64,000 nt of DNA from assembly GCA_963766765.1 (NCBI GenBank), contig CAVYBR010000010.1:62001-126000 (forward strand). Direction: 5' to 3'. How positions within the stretch are numbered: the first letter of the stretch is position 1; every line of letters begins with the position of its first letter. Position numbers and translations under genes: made by a program. The notes under the pieces are model-generated. The model worked only from the letters and a program-made list of their open reading frames with translations, made no database searches and was not told the origin of the DNA. The DNA comes from JACCQS01 sp963766765. Its GTDB lineage: Bacteria; Actinomycetota; Actinomycetes; Mycobacteriales; Geodermatophilaceae. Below are positions 20,713 through 29,454 of the stretch, one piece after another.

Positions 20713-21105
20713 TCAGCGCTTCTGCTTGCCCGACCCACCTCGTGTGCGCGGCCCGCGGACCGGCTTTGCCCCCGGGCGCGGCGCCAGCCTGCTGCCCGCG
20801 GACTGACCCTTCCCGGCGCTCGCTGCTGCGTTGGATGACTCGGACTCACCGTCGCGTCCCTTGCCGGCGCCGGCCCCAGCGGCGCTCGGGGTGGTCGTGC
20901 TGGGCTTAGTTGTGGCTCGCTTGGCCGCTGTGGGCTTGGCCGCTGTGGGCTCGGCCTTCGCACTCGAGGCTGGCGTGGCCGAGGTCGCAGCCTTGGCCGC
21001 ACCGGCCGGAGCCCGGGTCCCCCGCGGGCGGCTGCGCCGCGCGGATGCGACGACGCCCGTCTTGATCACGGGTTCGCCGTCATCGTCCGTCGGCAACAAC
21101 GGCAT
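20713..21105 (-). CDS. Lys/Ala/Pro-rich reading frame: probable frameshifted SecF tail
   Basis: A reading frame with coding-like, GC-rich third positions continues beyond the secF stop in another frame and ends in a basic tail (RPGAKPVRGPRTRGGSGKQKR in part: GPRTRGGSGKQKR*). Actinobacterial SecF proteins often end in such basic Pro/Arg/Gly/Lys tails. It overlaps the last 26 nt of secF from its first ATG at 21105, and no ribosome site is obvious. I read it as the displaced C-terminal tail of SecF (natural frameshift, programmed shift or sequencing error) rather than an independent gene. Composition is biased, so a separate small basic protein is not excluded. Confidence 0.4.
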   Translation of the reverse strand: MPLLPTDDDGEPVIKTGVVASARRSRPRGTRAPAGAAKAATSATPASSAKAEPTAAKPTAAKRATTKPSTTTPSAAGAGAGKGRDGESESSNAAASAGKGQSAGSRLAPRPGAKPVRGPRTRGGSGKQKR

Positions 21106-22315
21106 CCGCGGGATCGGGGTCGACGGCTGCGCTGCGCGCTCCTTTGGCGGAAGCTTTAGGTCCAGCCGACTCGGCACCGAACGCAGGACCTCTCGCGCTG
21201 CGCTTCTGCCCGCCCTTGGCCCCAGCTTTGTCCAGCGCTGCGCCCGCACGCCTGGCGTTCACCCGCTTGGCCAGTTTCTGGTAGTCGGGCTCGCGTTCCT
21301 TGAGATCACAGAGGACCGGCGCCGCCAGGAAGATCGACGAATAGACGCCGGCGAGCATGCCCACGAACAGAACGAGCGCGAGGTCCTGCAGTGTCCCCTC
21401 GCCGATGAGGAACACCCCGGCGTAGAGCAGACCGAGGACCGGCAGCAACGCGAAGATCGATGTGTTGATCGACCGCATCAGGACCTGGTTGATCGCCAGG
21501 TTCGCGGACTCTGAGTACGTCCGTCGTTGGCTGGCCAGCAGGCCCTTGGCGTTCTCGTCCACCTTGTCGAACACGACGACGGTGTCGTAGAGCGAGAATC
21601 CGAGAATGGTCAACAGCCCGATCACCGAGGCGGGCGTCACCTCGAAACCGATGATGGAATAGACCCCGGCGGTGATCACGAGGTCGTGGACCAGCGCAAC
21701 CATTGCGCCGGCGGCCATCTTCCATTGGAACCGAACGGCCAGGAAGACGAGCACGAGCACGATGAAGACCAACAAGCCTTGCAGCGCCTTGCTGGTGACA
21801 TCTCGGCCCCAGCTCGCGCTGGTGGTCGAATTGGTGACGTCAGCGGGATCCACGCCCGCGGTATCTGCGATGGCTTCCGTCACAGCGCGGCTCTGTTCCT
21901 CGGTGAGGTCCGCGGTGATGATGACGAGCTGGTTTTCGCCTACCGACTGCGCGCTCGTCACCTCGGCGCCGGCGTCTTCGACCGCCTGAGTGACGTCGTC
22001 GAGTTGTTGCTCGGTCCCCTCGGTACGGAAGCGCTCGCCCCCAGCGAATTCGACGCCGAGATTGAATCCTCGCCAGATCATCGACGCGATGCAGATCAGT
22101 ACAAGGACGACGGAGACCGTGTACCAGATCTTGCGCTTGGCGATGAACTGGTAGCCGATCTCACCGAGATAGAGCCTGACCGGCCAAGGTTTGCGCGCAG
22201 GGTCGGACTTGGCCTCGGGCTCGGTGTCGTCGCTGTCGACGGTGTCCTCGATCTCGACGCTCTCGTCGTCGTCGAGGACCGCGACGTTCGCCGGAGCGCT
22301 CTTCTTCATGGCCAT
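21080..22315 (-). CDS. secF: Protein translocase subunit SecF
   Basis: This 411-residue membrane protein has six expected transmembrane helices. After TM1 comes GVEFAGGERF, the periplasmic P4-like domain, then the RND-type core (GFSLYDTVVVFDKVDENAKG, INQVLMRSINTSIFALLPVLGL). It partners SecD in using the proton gradient to complete protein export through SecYEG. The start codon overlaps the secD stop (TGATG). The cytoplasmic C-terminus after about residue 360 is low-complexity and may be cut short by a frame change; see the adjoining reading frame 20713-21105. Confidence 0.95.
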   Translation of the reverse strand: MAMKKSAPANVAVLDDDESVEIEDTVDSDDTEPEAKSDPARKPWPVRLYLGEIGYQFIAKRKIWYTVSVVLVLICIASMIWRGFNLGVEFAGGERFRTEGTEQQLDDVTQAVEDAGAEVTSAQSVGENQLVIITADLTEEQSRAVTEAIADTAGVDPADVTNSTTSASWGRDVTSKALQGLLVFIVLVLVFLAVRFQWKMAAGAMVALVHDLVITAGVYSIIGFEVTPASVIGLLTILGFSLYDTVVVFDKVDENAKGLLASQRRTYSESANLAINQVLMRSINTSIFALLPVLGLLYAGVFLIGEGTLQDLALVLFVGMLAGVYSSIFLAAPVLCDLKEREPDYQKLAKRVNARRAGAALDKAGAKGGQKRSARGPAFGAESAGPKASAKGARSAAVDPDPADAVVADGR

Positions 22316-24051
22316 CAGCTGCCGCTCCTCTTGTTCGAGCCTCGTCGCACCGGCGGCCTACCCGAGGCGCTGGAACCGGCACCGGCCGTGGCCACAGCCG
22401 GACTCGCGCTGGACGCCGGTCCGATCCGTAGCCGGCCCAGTCCGGAGATGCGGGGCGAGGAGAACGTCGGGTTACGGGACAGCAGGGCCACCAACGGATG
22501 CGTGAAGAGGAACACGACCACCAGGTCCAGCACCGTGGACAGACCCAGGGTGAAGGCGAATCCCTTGACCCCGCCGATCGCGAGGACGTACAGGGTCGCC
22601 GCCGCCAGGAAGCTGACCGCGTCAGCCGACAGGATGGTCCGTCGAGAACTCACCCAGGCTCGCGGAACCGCAGCTCGCATCGAACGCCCGTCGCGCACTT
22701 CATCTTTGATGCGTTCGAAGAAGATTATGAAGGAGTCCGCCGTGATACCGATGGCCACGATGAACCCGGCGATACCGGCAAGGCTCAGCGTGAACCCGAT
22801 CTGCCGACCGAGAATCACCAGGCACGCGTACACGATGACGGCGGACAGCCCGAGACTCGCGATCGTGACCAGACCGAGCAAGCGGTAATAAAACATCGCG
22901 TAGACGAAGACCAACAGGATGCCGATACCCCCGGCGATCAAACCGGCGCGCAACTGATCGGCGGCCAGCAGTCCGGAGACGGTCTCGGCGGTTGACTGGG
23001 TGAAGGTCAGCGGCAGCGCGCCGTATTTCAGCGAGTTCGCCAGGCTGGTCGCGGTCTCCTGGGTGAACGATCCGGTCACCTGAGTGCTCGGCGTGTCTAT
23101 GGTGCCTTGGATGGTCGGCGCGGAGATCACCCGACCGTCGAGGGTGAAGGCCACGTTCTCCTGGGTATGCGCGGCGGTGTATTCGGCCCACCTCTGCCGG
23201 GCGTCACTCTTGAACTCCAGATTCACGATCCAGCCCTGGGTACCTCCTGGGTCGAGCCCGGCGCTGGCGTCCTCTACCTCGTTGCCAAGGATGATCGCCG
23301 GGCCGAGGAGGTATTTCTGGCTGCCATCCACATGGCAGGCCACCACGTAATCCTCTGGACGGTCCGCGGTGGATTGCTCTGGATCGACCTCGGTGGAACA
23401 TTCGGTCAGCGCTGCGTAAGCCGCCTGCGCCTCCTCTTGGGTGACCGCCGGCCGCTCCGGATCCGGTGCGGAGGTCCCGTCGGTTGACGTCGGAGTGCCG
23501 GTCGCTGCTGGGTCGGTCGTTGCCGCCGGATCCGTTGTCGCCGCCGGGTCGGTCGTCGCCGCGGGGTCGGTGCTGGCCGTGGGGTCTGCTGCCGCCGAGG
23601 GATCTGCGCTCGCGCTGGGATCGGCACTCGCACTCGGATCAGCGGAGGTCGTCTCGTCCGGCGCGACCGCCGTCACGGGCTCCGGACCTGTGATGACCGG
23701 ACGGAACAGCAACTCCGCCGTCGTGCCCAGTGAACGCGCCTGCTCGCCCTCGTCTCCGGGCACCGAGATGACGATGTTGTTGTCGCCCTCGGTGACGACC
23801 TCGGCTTCGGCGACACCGAGACCGTTGACGCGGCGTTCGATGATCTGTCGGGCGGTCTCCAGCTCCTCCGGGGAAGGTGCGCCACCGTCCCGCGTCTGCG
23901 CGGTCAGCGTCACGGTCGTGCCGCCCCGGAGGTCGAGTCCCAGGCGTGGCGTCGGCGAGTCGCCGGTGAAAAACACAAGCGCATACAACGTCGCGATGAT
24001 GAGAACAAGGGCGACGAAGTACCCCCGGAGCTGCGTCTGCGCACGTGCCAC
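22315..24051 (-). CDS. secD: Protein translocase subunit SecD with Ser/Thr-Asp-Pro-rich insertion
   Basis: This 578-residue partner of SecF has TM1 near residues 9-27, then PRLGLDLRGGTTVTL, P1/P4 domains and five C-terminal helices (IGILLVFVYAMFYYRLLG, GIAGFIVAIGITADSFIIFFERIKDE). Residues about 133-200 of the extracytoplasmic domain are a low-complexity insertion of degenerate ADPSAS / TDPAAT hexads. Mild length variation in this loop is common in actinobacteria. It is the second gene of yajC-secD-secF. Confidence 0.95.
   Translation of the reverse strand: MARAQTQLRGYFVALVLIIATLYALVFFTGDSPTPRLGLDLRGGTTVTLTAQTRDGGAPSPEELETARQIIERRVNGLGVAEAEVVTEGDNNIVISVPGDEGEQARSLGTTAELLFRPVITGPEPVTAVAPDETTSADPSASADPSASADPSAAADPTASTDPAATTDPAATTDPAATTDPAATGTPTSTDGTSAPDPERPAVTQEEAQAAYAALTECSTEVDPEQSTADRPEDYVVACHVDGSQKYLLGPAIILGNEVEDASAGLDPGGTQGWIVNLEFKSDARQRWAEYTAAHTQENVAFTLDGRVISAPTIQGTIDTPSTQVTGSFTQETATSLANSLKYGALPLTFTQSTAETVSGLLAADQLRAGLIAGGIGILLVFVYAMFYYRLLGLVTIASLGLSAVIVYACLVILGRQIGFTLSLAGIAGFIVAIGITADSFIIFFERIKDEVRDGRSMRAAVPRAWVSSRRTILSADAVSFLAAATLYVLAIGGVKGFAFTLGLSTVLDLVVVFLFTHPLVALLSRNPTFSSPRISGLGRLRIGPASSASPAVATAGAGSSASGRPPVRRGSNKRSGS
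23465..23655 (-). repeat. Degenerate 18-bp tandem repeats inside secD
   Basis: The DNA encoding SecD residues about 133-195 consists of imperfect 18-bp units giving six-residue ADPSAS/TDPAAT motifs. Units have diverged, so the array is probably stable. Confidence 0.6.
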
Positions 24052-24146
24052 TACGGATTCCCCTTCGAGATCAGATCGCTGTCGCCGCGCGAGTCACCCG
24101 GTGGTCAGGTTTGCGCGCCGGCAGACGGGTACGGCTGGTGTCCCTG

Positions 24147-24509
24147 CTAAGCGGACGGGGTGTTGCGCGTGGGGCGATCCGCGTCGTCGACGACCTCTAC
24201 GACGGGATCGTCGGCTACGTCGCTGTCGTCGTCGTCTTCGAAGGTGCTCTCCCCGGGACGCACTTCGAGGACCGCCGCGCGGGCGAAGGTCGCGACCACA
24301 CCGGGTGCGATTTCGACATCGACGGTCTTTTCGTCCAACGCGGCGACGTCGCCGTACAGACCTGAGGTGAGCATGATCGGCGCGCCGACGACAAGTGAGT
24401 TCTGCAGTTCGGTCTGTCGCGCCAGCAGCTTCTTACGCTGCCGCGTCTGCATATAGATGATCACGCCGAACAGCGCGAGGAATGGAAGGAAGAGCACTAA
24501 ATCGCCCAC
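24147..24509 (-). CDS. yajC: Preprotein translocase accessory subunit YajC
   Basis: This 120-residue protein has one N-terminal transmembrane helix (LVLFLPFLALFGVIIYM) followed by a QRKKLLARQTELQNSL basic stretch and the YajC core GAPIMLTSGLYGDVAALDE. The C-terminus is a long acidic tail (EDDDDSDVADD). It associates with SecDF. It starts with GTG at 24509 and lies 95 nt upstream of secD on the same strand. Confidence 0.94.
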   Translation of the reverse strand: MGDLVLFLPFLALFGVIIYMQTRQRKKLLARQTELQNSLVVGAPIMLTSGLYGDVAALDEKTVDVEIAPGVVATFARAAVLEVRPGESTFEDDDDSDVADDPVVEVVDDADRPTRNTPSA

Positions 24510-24579
24510 AGGGTCTTATTCGCCTCTTTCTCACTGGATCGGGTCTGGTCCGGATGTCTAGTCCCGGGTGTGGCCGGTG

Positions 24580-24601
24580 TCGCCGAGGAGAACCTCGGCG
24601 A
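24580..24601 (-). terminator. 9-bp hairpin downstream of ruvB
   Basis: A perfect 9-bp stem (24580-24588 with 24593-24601) closes an AGAA tetraloop 53 nt past the ruvB stop. There is no U-tract. It probably separates the ruvCAB and yajC-secDF transcripts. Confidence 0.6.
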
Positions 24602-24653
24602 GGTGAGCGTGCCCCAAGCTGGCAAGCACTCCATCAACCGGACACGCTGCATT

Positions 24654-25805
24654 CTAGGCGTCGAACAAGGACGGTGCGGAAGACGGGGGCGGCAGAGCCG
24701 CACCTGCCGCTCCCGGTGCCCTCGGGGCGGGCGTGATTCCCAGGTGCTCCCAGGCGGCCATGGTGGCCACCCGGCCACGCGGAGTACGGATGAGCAGCCC
24801 CGCGCGAACCAAGAAGGGTTCGCAGACCTCTTCGACGGTCTGGGCTTCCTCGCCGACCGCCACGGCCAGGGTCGCGATCCCCACCGGGCCTCCGTCGAAC
24901 CGCTGCACCAGCGCCCGCAACACAGCCTGGTCGAGCCGGTCCAGGCCCAGGTCGTCGACGTCGAACAACGCCAGACCGTCCTTGGCGGTTGCGAGATCCA
25001 CGACCCCGTCCGCGCGCACTTCGGCAAAGTCGCGAACCCTGCGCAGCAGTCGGTTGGCGATCCGTGGAGTTCCCCGTGAGCGTCCCGCGATCTCGGTCGC
25101 TCCGTCCGGGCGAAGGTCCACGCCGAGCAGTCGGGCGCTTCGTTGCAGGACGGCCACGAGCTCGGGTGGGTCGTAGAACTCCATGTGGCCGACGAACCCG
25201 AACCTGTCCCGCAGCGGCCCGGTCAACAGCCCTGCCCGCGTGGTGGCCCCGACCAGGGTGAAGGGGGCGACCTCCAGCGGGATCGCCGTCGCGCCGGGCC
25301 CTTTGCCCACGACGACGTCCACCCGGAAGTCCTCCATCGCCACATAGAGCAGTTCTTCGGCCGGCCGGGCGATGCGATGGATCTCGTCAATGAAGACGAT
25401 GTCGCCGGGACCGAGGTTGGTCAGCAGGGCGGCCAGGTCCCCGGCCCGCTCGATCGCCGGGCCGCTGGTCACCCGCAGCACGGCACCGAGTTCGGCGGCG
25501 ATGATCATCGCCAAGCTGGTCTTGCCGAGTCCGGGTGGGCCGGAGAGCAGAACGTGATCCGGTGGCCGGGAGCGGCGTCGAGCGCTTTCGAGTACGAGAT
25601 CCAACTGCCCACGGACCTTGGGCTGGCCGATGAACTCATCGAGTCGGCGCGGCCGCAGGGACGTCTCGATGTCACGATCTTCAGGCGAGGCGTACGGCGA
25701 CACCGGCGCGTCCACCGAACTTTGTCCGGAGAATGTGCCGTCTGGCTCCCCGCTGATGCGACTTTCTCCGGAGAATGTGCGGTCTGGCTCGCGATGCTCG
25801 GTCAT
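24654..25805 (-). CDS. ruvB: Holliday junction branch migration ATPase RuvB
   Basis: This 383-residue AAA+ motor has Walker A SGPPGLGKTSLAMII, Walker B DIVFIDEIHRIAR, the RPRRLDEFIGQ entry motif, sensor ATTRAGLLTGPLRDRFG and a winged-helix C-terminus (RTPRGRVATMAAWEHLG). It drives branch migration with RuvA. Its first about 40 residues are an extension made of a 14-residue duplication (EPDRTFSGES... / EPDGTFSGQS...) from a 42-bp period repeat. The start overlaps the ruvA stop by 4 nt. Pairing of start and extension is uncertain; a later start is possible only near ASPEDRDIETSLRPRRL. Confidence 0.95.
   Translation of the reverse strand: MTEHREPDRTFSGESRISGEPDGTFSGQSSVDAPVSPYASPEDRDIETSLRPRRLDEFIGQPKVRGQLDLVLESARRRSRPPDHVLLSGPPGLGKTSLAMIIAAELGAVLRVTSGPAIERAGDLAALLTNLGPGDIVFIDEIHRIARPAEELLYVAMEDFRVDVVVGKGPGATAIPLEVAPFTLVGATTRAGLLTGPLRDRFGFVGHMEFYDPPELVAVLQRSARLLGVDLRPDGATEIAGRSRGTPRIANRLLRRVRDFAEVRADGVVDLATAKDGLALFDVDDLGLDRLDQAVLRALVQRFDGGPVGIATLAVAVGEEAQTVEEVCEPFLVRAGLLIRTPRGRVATMAAWEHLGITPAPRAPGAAGAALPPPSSAPSLFDA
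25719..25790. repeat. Direct repeat with palindromic core inside ruvB 5' end
   Basis: Two 30-bp copies (25719-25748 and 25761-25790) match at 28 positions with a 42-bp period. The second copy contains the perfect palindrome TTCTCCGGAGAA (25764-25775). The repeat encodes the duplicated N-terminal extension of RuvB. Confidence 0.8.
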
Positions 25806-26434
25806 AGCCGATCCAAACTCGACAGGGCCTGCCGGAGCAGTGCCCCCACCTCGACGGTGTCACCGCGCTCGATGCGTTCCTCGGCCTCAGGTGTCACCGC
25901 TTGCAGCGCGGCCTCGGCTTCCCGCGGGTTCCAGCCCAGGCCGAGCAATGCCTGCATCAGCGAACGGCGCCACCCTGGTTCACCATCGGCCACAGCCGAG
26001 CCGGGCACGGAGCCGGCCGACCCGGTCTCTGGCCCCGCTCCGAGGCGATCTTTCAAGTCGATGAGCAGCCGCTCGGCGCCCTTCTTGCCGATGCCGGGTA
26101 CCTGGGTCAGTGCGGCGATGTCACTACTTGCCACAGCGCGGCGAATCGCGGCGGGACGATGGATCGCCAGAACTGCCTGCGCCAACCGCGGTCCGACCCC
26201 GTTGGCGGTCTGCAGAAGTTCGAACAGAGTGCGCTCGTCGTCATCGACAAAGCCATAGAGAGTCAGTGAGTCCTCGCGCACCACCAGGCTGGTCGCCAGC
26301 CGGGCGGCGGTGCCCGTCCGCAAGGTGGCCAGCGTGCTGGGCGTGCATGAGACGGCCAGCCCCACTCCCCCGACGTCGACCACCGCTTGATCGGGGCCGA
26401 CGGCACTGACCACTCCGGTCAGGTGCGCGATCAT
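25802..26434 (-). CDS. ruvA: Holliday junction branch migration protein RuvA
   Basis: This 210-residue DNA-binding subunit begins MIAHLTGVVSAVG (OB-fold domain I). It has two helix-hairpin-helix motifs (LFELLQTANGVGPRLAQAVL, IAALTQVPGIGKKGAERLL) and a C-terminal domain III that contacts RuvB (ALLGLGWNPREAEAALQAV). The ATG at 26434 overlaps the ruvC stop (ATGA). The frame is open further upstream, but that part lies over ruvC and does not look like RuvA. Confidence 0.96.
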   Translation of the reverse strand: MIAHLTGVVSAVGPDQAVVDVGGVGLAVSCTPSTLATLRTGTAARLATSLVVREDSLTLYGFVDDDERTLFELLQTANGVGPRLAQAVLAIHRPAAIRRAVASSDIAALTQVPGIGKKGAERLLIDLKDRLGAGPETGSAGSVPGSAVADGEPGWRRSLMQALLGLGWNPREAEAALQAVTPEAEERIERGDTVEVGALLRQALSSLDRL

Positions 26435-26979
26435 CGACCGGCTCCCCAAGCGCCAGCGGGCAGCGCGCCGCCGCGTCCGGTACTGGCCAGCGCCCTGCGC
26501 TGGAGTGCCGCTCCACGCCAGGCATGACAGATCGCCAACGCGAGTGCATCGGCTGCGTCGGCCGGTCGTGGCGGTTCGGGCAGGTTCAGCAAGCGCGTGA
26601 CCATGGCACCGACCTGCGCCTTCTCGGCATTCCCGGAACCGGTCACCGCAGCTTTGACCTCGGTGGGGGTGTACATGGCGACGGAAACACCGCCGCGCGC
26701 GGCTGCGAGAACGGCTATCCCGGCGGCTTGACCTGTGCCCATGACTGTCCGGACGTTGTGCTGGCTGAACACTCGTTCGACCGCGAGCACTTCGGGCTGA
26801 AAGGTCGTGATGAGCCCAGCGATCGCATCGAACAACTCGAGCAGCCGCTGCCCGAGCTCTGCACCGGGTGGTGTTCGCAGCACCGAATAGGTGACGGCGC
26901 GGGGCGAACGACCGGGTGAGCCGTCGATCACGGCATAGCCGCATCGGGTCAGCCCAGGGTCGATGCCGAGAACGCGCAC
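26431..26979 (-). CDS. ruvC: Holliday junction resolvase RuvC
   Basis: This 182-residue RNase H-fold endonuclease cuts Holliday junctions. Catalytic acidic residues are visible in LGIDPGLTRCGYAVID, VLAVERVFSQHN and ADAADALALAICHA. The start codon is GTG at 26979, with AGGAGG close upstream. It is the first gene of ruvC-ruvA-ruvB, with 4-nt overlaps at each junction. Confidence 0.96.
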   Translation of the reverse strand: MRVLGIDPGLTRCGYAVIDGSPGRSPRAVTYSVLRTPPGAELGQRLLELFDAIAGLITTFQPEVLAVERVFSQHNVRTVMGTGQAAGIAVLAAARGGVSVAMYTPTEVKAAVTGSGNAEKAQVGAMVTRLLNLPEPPRPADAADALALAICHAWRGAALQRRALASTGRGGALPAGAWGAGR

Positions 26980-27081
26980 GAGACCTCCTGAGGATCAGCT
27001 CGCCAGGATGCGAACACCTGTTCGACAAACTAGCCGCGCGCGTGGCCCAGGCTGGGTAGACACGCCACGAGCGCTCGCGAA

Positions 27082-27834
27082 CTAACCGACCGCGGCCAGG
27101 ACCTCGTCGCTCACGTCGAAGTTCGCATAGACGTTCTGGACGTCGTCGCTGTCCTCGAGCGCGTCGATCAGCCGGAAGACCTTGGGGGCGGCCGCCTCGT
27201 CGAGCTCGATCTGCACGCTGGGCAGGAAGGATGCCTCGGCCGAGTCGTAGTCGATGCCGGCCTCGACCAGCGCGGTCCGAACGTTGACGAGGTCAGACGG
27301 TTCACTGACCACCTCGAAGGAATCGCCCAGATCGTTGACCTCCTCGGCGCCCGCATCGAGGACCGCCGTGAGCACGTCGTCCTCGGTCACCGATCCCTCT
27401 TTGGGCACCAGCACGACACCCTTGCGGTTGAACAGGTAGGCCACCGAGCCAGGATCGGCCATCGAGCCGCCGTTGCGGGTCATGGCCGTACGGACCTCCG
27501 AGGCGGCCCGATTGCGGTTGTCGGTGAGGCACTCGATGAGGACGGCCACACCGCTGGGTCCGTACCCCTCATACATGATCGTCTGCCAGTCGGAGCCGCC
27601 GTCCTCGGTGCCGGCGCCGCGCTTGACGGCGCGGTCGATGTTCTCGTTTGGCACGGAGGCCTTCTTGGCCTTCTGGACCGCGTCGTACAGGGTCGGATTC
27701 CCAGCGAGGTCGGCGCCGCCGGTTCGAGCCGCGACCTCGACGTTCTTGATCATCTTGGCGAACAACTTGCCGCGCTTGGCGTCGATCACTGCCTTCTTGT
27801 GCTTGGTCGTCGCCCATTTCGAGTGGCCACTCAT
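27082..27834 (-). CDS. yebC: YebC/PmpR family (TACO1-like) protein
   Basis: This 250-residue protein starts with the diagnostic MSGHSKWATTKHKKAVIDAKRGK and has the family's three-domain layout (AVQKAKKASVPNENIDRAVKRG, EGYGPSGVAVLIECLTDNRNR). YebC proteins act as transcription regulators or as ribosome-associated factors that relieve stalling. It lies between pdxT and ruvC, the usual actinobacterial order. GGAGG precedes the ATG. Confidence 0.96.
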   Translation of the reverse strand: MSGHSKWATTKHKKAVIDAKRGKLFAKMIKNVEVAARTGGADLAGNPTLYDAVQKAKKASVPNENIDRAVKRGAGTEDGGSDWQTIMYEGYGPSGVAVLIECLTDNRNRAASEVRTAMTRNGGSMADPGSVAYLFNRKGVVLVPKEGSVTEDDVLTAVLDAGAEEVNDLGDSFEVVSEPSDLVNVRTALVEAGIDYDSAEASFLPSVQIELDEAAAPKVFRLIDALEDSDDVQNVYANFDVSDEVLAAVG

Positions 27835-27853
27835 GCTCGCTCCTCCGCCCTGC

Positions 27854-28516
27854 TCACGTCCTGCGCCCGACTGGGTCCGGCGCGGTTTCTGACTCTCGCC
27901 CGGTCGCGCCGTGCGCCATGTCGCGGACCATCTCCACGAAGAACGCGTGGATCCGGCCGTCGTCGGTCAGCTCGGGATGGAAGCTCGTCGCCAGGAGCGC
28001 GCCCTGGCGGACGGCGACAACCCTACCGTCAGCGGCTCCCCCGCTCACGCGGCCGAGGATCTCGACATCCGGGCCGGCCTGCTCCACCCAAGGCGCTCGG
28101 ATGAAGACCGCCGCAAAGGATCGCTCGCCGACGGCCGGCATCGGCACCTCGTTCTCGAACGACTCGATCTGGCGGCCGAAGGCATTGCGCCGCACCGTTA
28201 TATCCATGCCGCCGATCGTGTCCTGATCATGTGGCGCGGCGAGTATCCGGTCGGCGAGAAGGATCATGCCGGCGCACGACCCGTACACCGGTAGGCCAGC
28301 TCGGATTCGAGCGCGTAGGGGCTCCATCAGCCCGAATCTGTTGAGCAGCTTGGCGATCGTGGTGGACTCACCGCCGGGAAGTATGAGTCCGTCGACGGCT
28401 TCGAGCTCCCCGGCTCTACGGACCGAAATTCCGGTCGCTCCCGCGTCGCCGATCCGACGCAAGTGCTCGCGGGAGTCCCCCTGTAGGGCAAGGACTCCGA
28501 GGATCGGTGACTTCAC
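27854..28516 (-). CDS. pdxT: Pyridoxal 5'-phosphate synthase glutaminase subunit PdxT
   Basis: This 220-residue class I glutaminase releases ammonia for PdxS in vitamin B6 synthesis. GVLALQGDSREHL and LPGGESTTI form the substrate pocket. The nucleophile Cys81 is in YGSCAGMILL and the catalytic His-Glu pair in SFHPELTDD. The start is GTG at 28516, overlapping the pdxS stop (GTGA). The C-terminus extends about 15 residues beyond the core. Confidence 0.96.
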   Translation of the reverse strand: MKSPILGVLALQGDSREHLRRIGDAGATGISVRRAGELEAVDGLILPGGESTTIAKLLNRFGLMEPLRARIRAGLPVYGSCAGMILLADRILAAPHDQDTIGGMDITVRRNAFGRQIESFENEVPMPAVGERSFAAVFIRAPWVEQAGPDVEILGRVSGGAADGRVVAVRQGALLATSFHPELTDDGRIHAFFVEMVRDMAHGATGRESETAPDPVGRRT

Positions 28517-29415
28517 CAGCCGCGCTTGGCGTACCGCTCGTTGTCGGGCAACTCCGAGACGTTGATCCCGACCATCGCCTCACCCAGACCTCGCGAGACC
28601 TTGGCGATCACATCCGGATCGTCGTGGAAGGTCGTCGCCTGCACGATCGCGGCTGCGCGCTGTGCCGGATTTCCGGCTTTGAAGATCCCCGATCCCACGA
28701 ATACGCCTTCGGCGCCGAGTTGCATCATCATCGCCGCGTCGGCTGGTGTGGCGATCCCGCCCGCTGTGAAGAGAACAACTGGCAATTTGCGGGCCTCGGC
28801 GACCTCGGCGACCAGCTCGTAGGGTGCCTGCAGTTCCTTGGCGGCGCTGAACAACTCGGTCTCGTCCAGCCCGGACAGCCGTCGAATGTCGCCTCTGATG
28901 GAGCGCATGTGCCGAGTCGCCTCGACGACGTTGCCCGTGCCGGCCTCGCCCTTGGAGCGGATCATCGCTGCGCCCTCGGCGATGCGCCGCAGGGCTTCGC
29001 CGAGGTTGGTGGCACCACAGACGAACGGAACGGTGAACGCCCATTTGTCGATGTGATGCGCCTCGTCGGCCGGGGTGAGGACTTCGGACTCGTCGATGTA
29101 GTCGACACCGAGACTCTGCAAGACCCTGGCCTCCACGAAGTGGCCGATCCTGGCTTTGGCCATCACGGGAATCGTGACCGCTGAGATGATCGAGTCGATC
29201 ATGTCGGGGTCGCTCATGCGGGCCACCCCGCCTTGCGCGCGAATATCAGCCGGAACGCGCTCCAGCGCCATGACTGCGACTGCTCCGGCGTCCTCGGCGA
29301 TCTTCGCCTGCTCGGCGGTCACGACGTCCATGATCACGCCACCCTTGAGCATCTCGGCCATGCCACGCTTGACGCGCGTCGTGCCGGTACGGGGGCGGTC
29401 GGTGGGCTCGGACAC
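28513..29415 (-). CDS. pdxS: Pyridoxal 5'-phosphate synthase lyase subunit PdxS
   Basis: This 300-residue (beta/alpha)8 enzyme forms PLP from ribose 5-phosphate, glyceraldehyde 3-phosphate and ammonia. Diagnostic motifs are GGVIMDVVTAEQAKIAEDAG, ALERVPADIRAQGG, the active-site Lys in PVMAKARIGHFVEA, and VVLFTAGGIATPADAAMMMQLG for phosphate binding. It is the first gene of pdxS-pdxT. A TAGACT box at 29452-29457 is a possible promoter element. Confidence 0.97.
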   Translation of the reverse strand: MSEPTDRPRTGTTRVKRGMAEMLKGGVIMDVVTAEQAKIAEDAGAVAVMALERVPADIRAQGGVARMSDPDMIDSIISAVTIPVMAKARIGHFVEARVLQSLGVDYIDESEVLTPADEAHHIDKWAFTVPFVCGATNLGEALRRIAEGAAMIRSKGEAGTGNVVEATRHMRSIRGDIRRLSGLDETELFSAAKELQAPYELVAEVAEARKLPVVLFTAGGIATPADAAMMMQLGAEGVFVGSGIFKAGNPAQRAAAIVQATTFHDDPDVIAKVSRGLGEAMVGINVSELPDNERYAKRGW

Positions 29416-29454
29416 GAGAAACCTCAGGATTCGACGACGCTGGTTGTGCCCAGT

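Noticed and set aside
26435..27028. Possible N-terminal extension of ruvA
   Set aside because: The upstream frame lies over ruvC and is Arg-rich shadow sequence; the ATG at 26434 gives the normal RuvA start.
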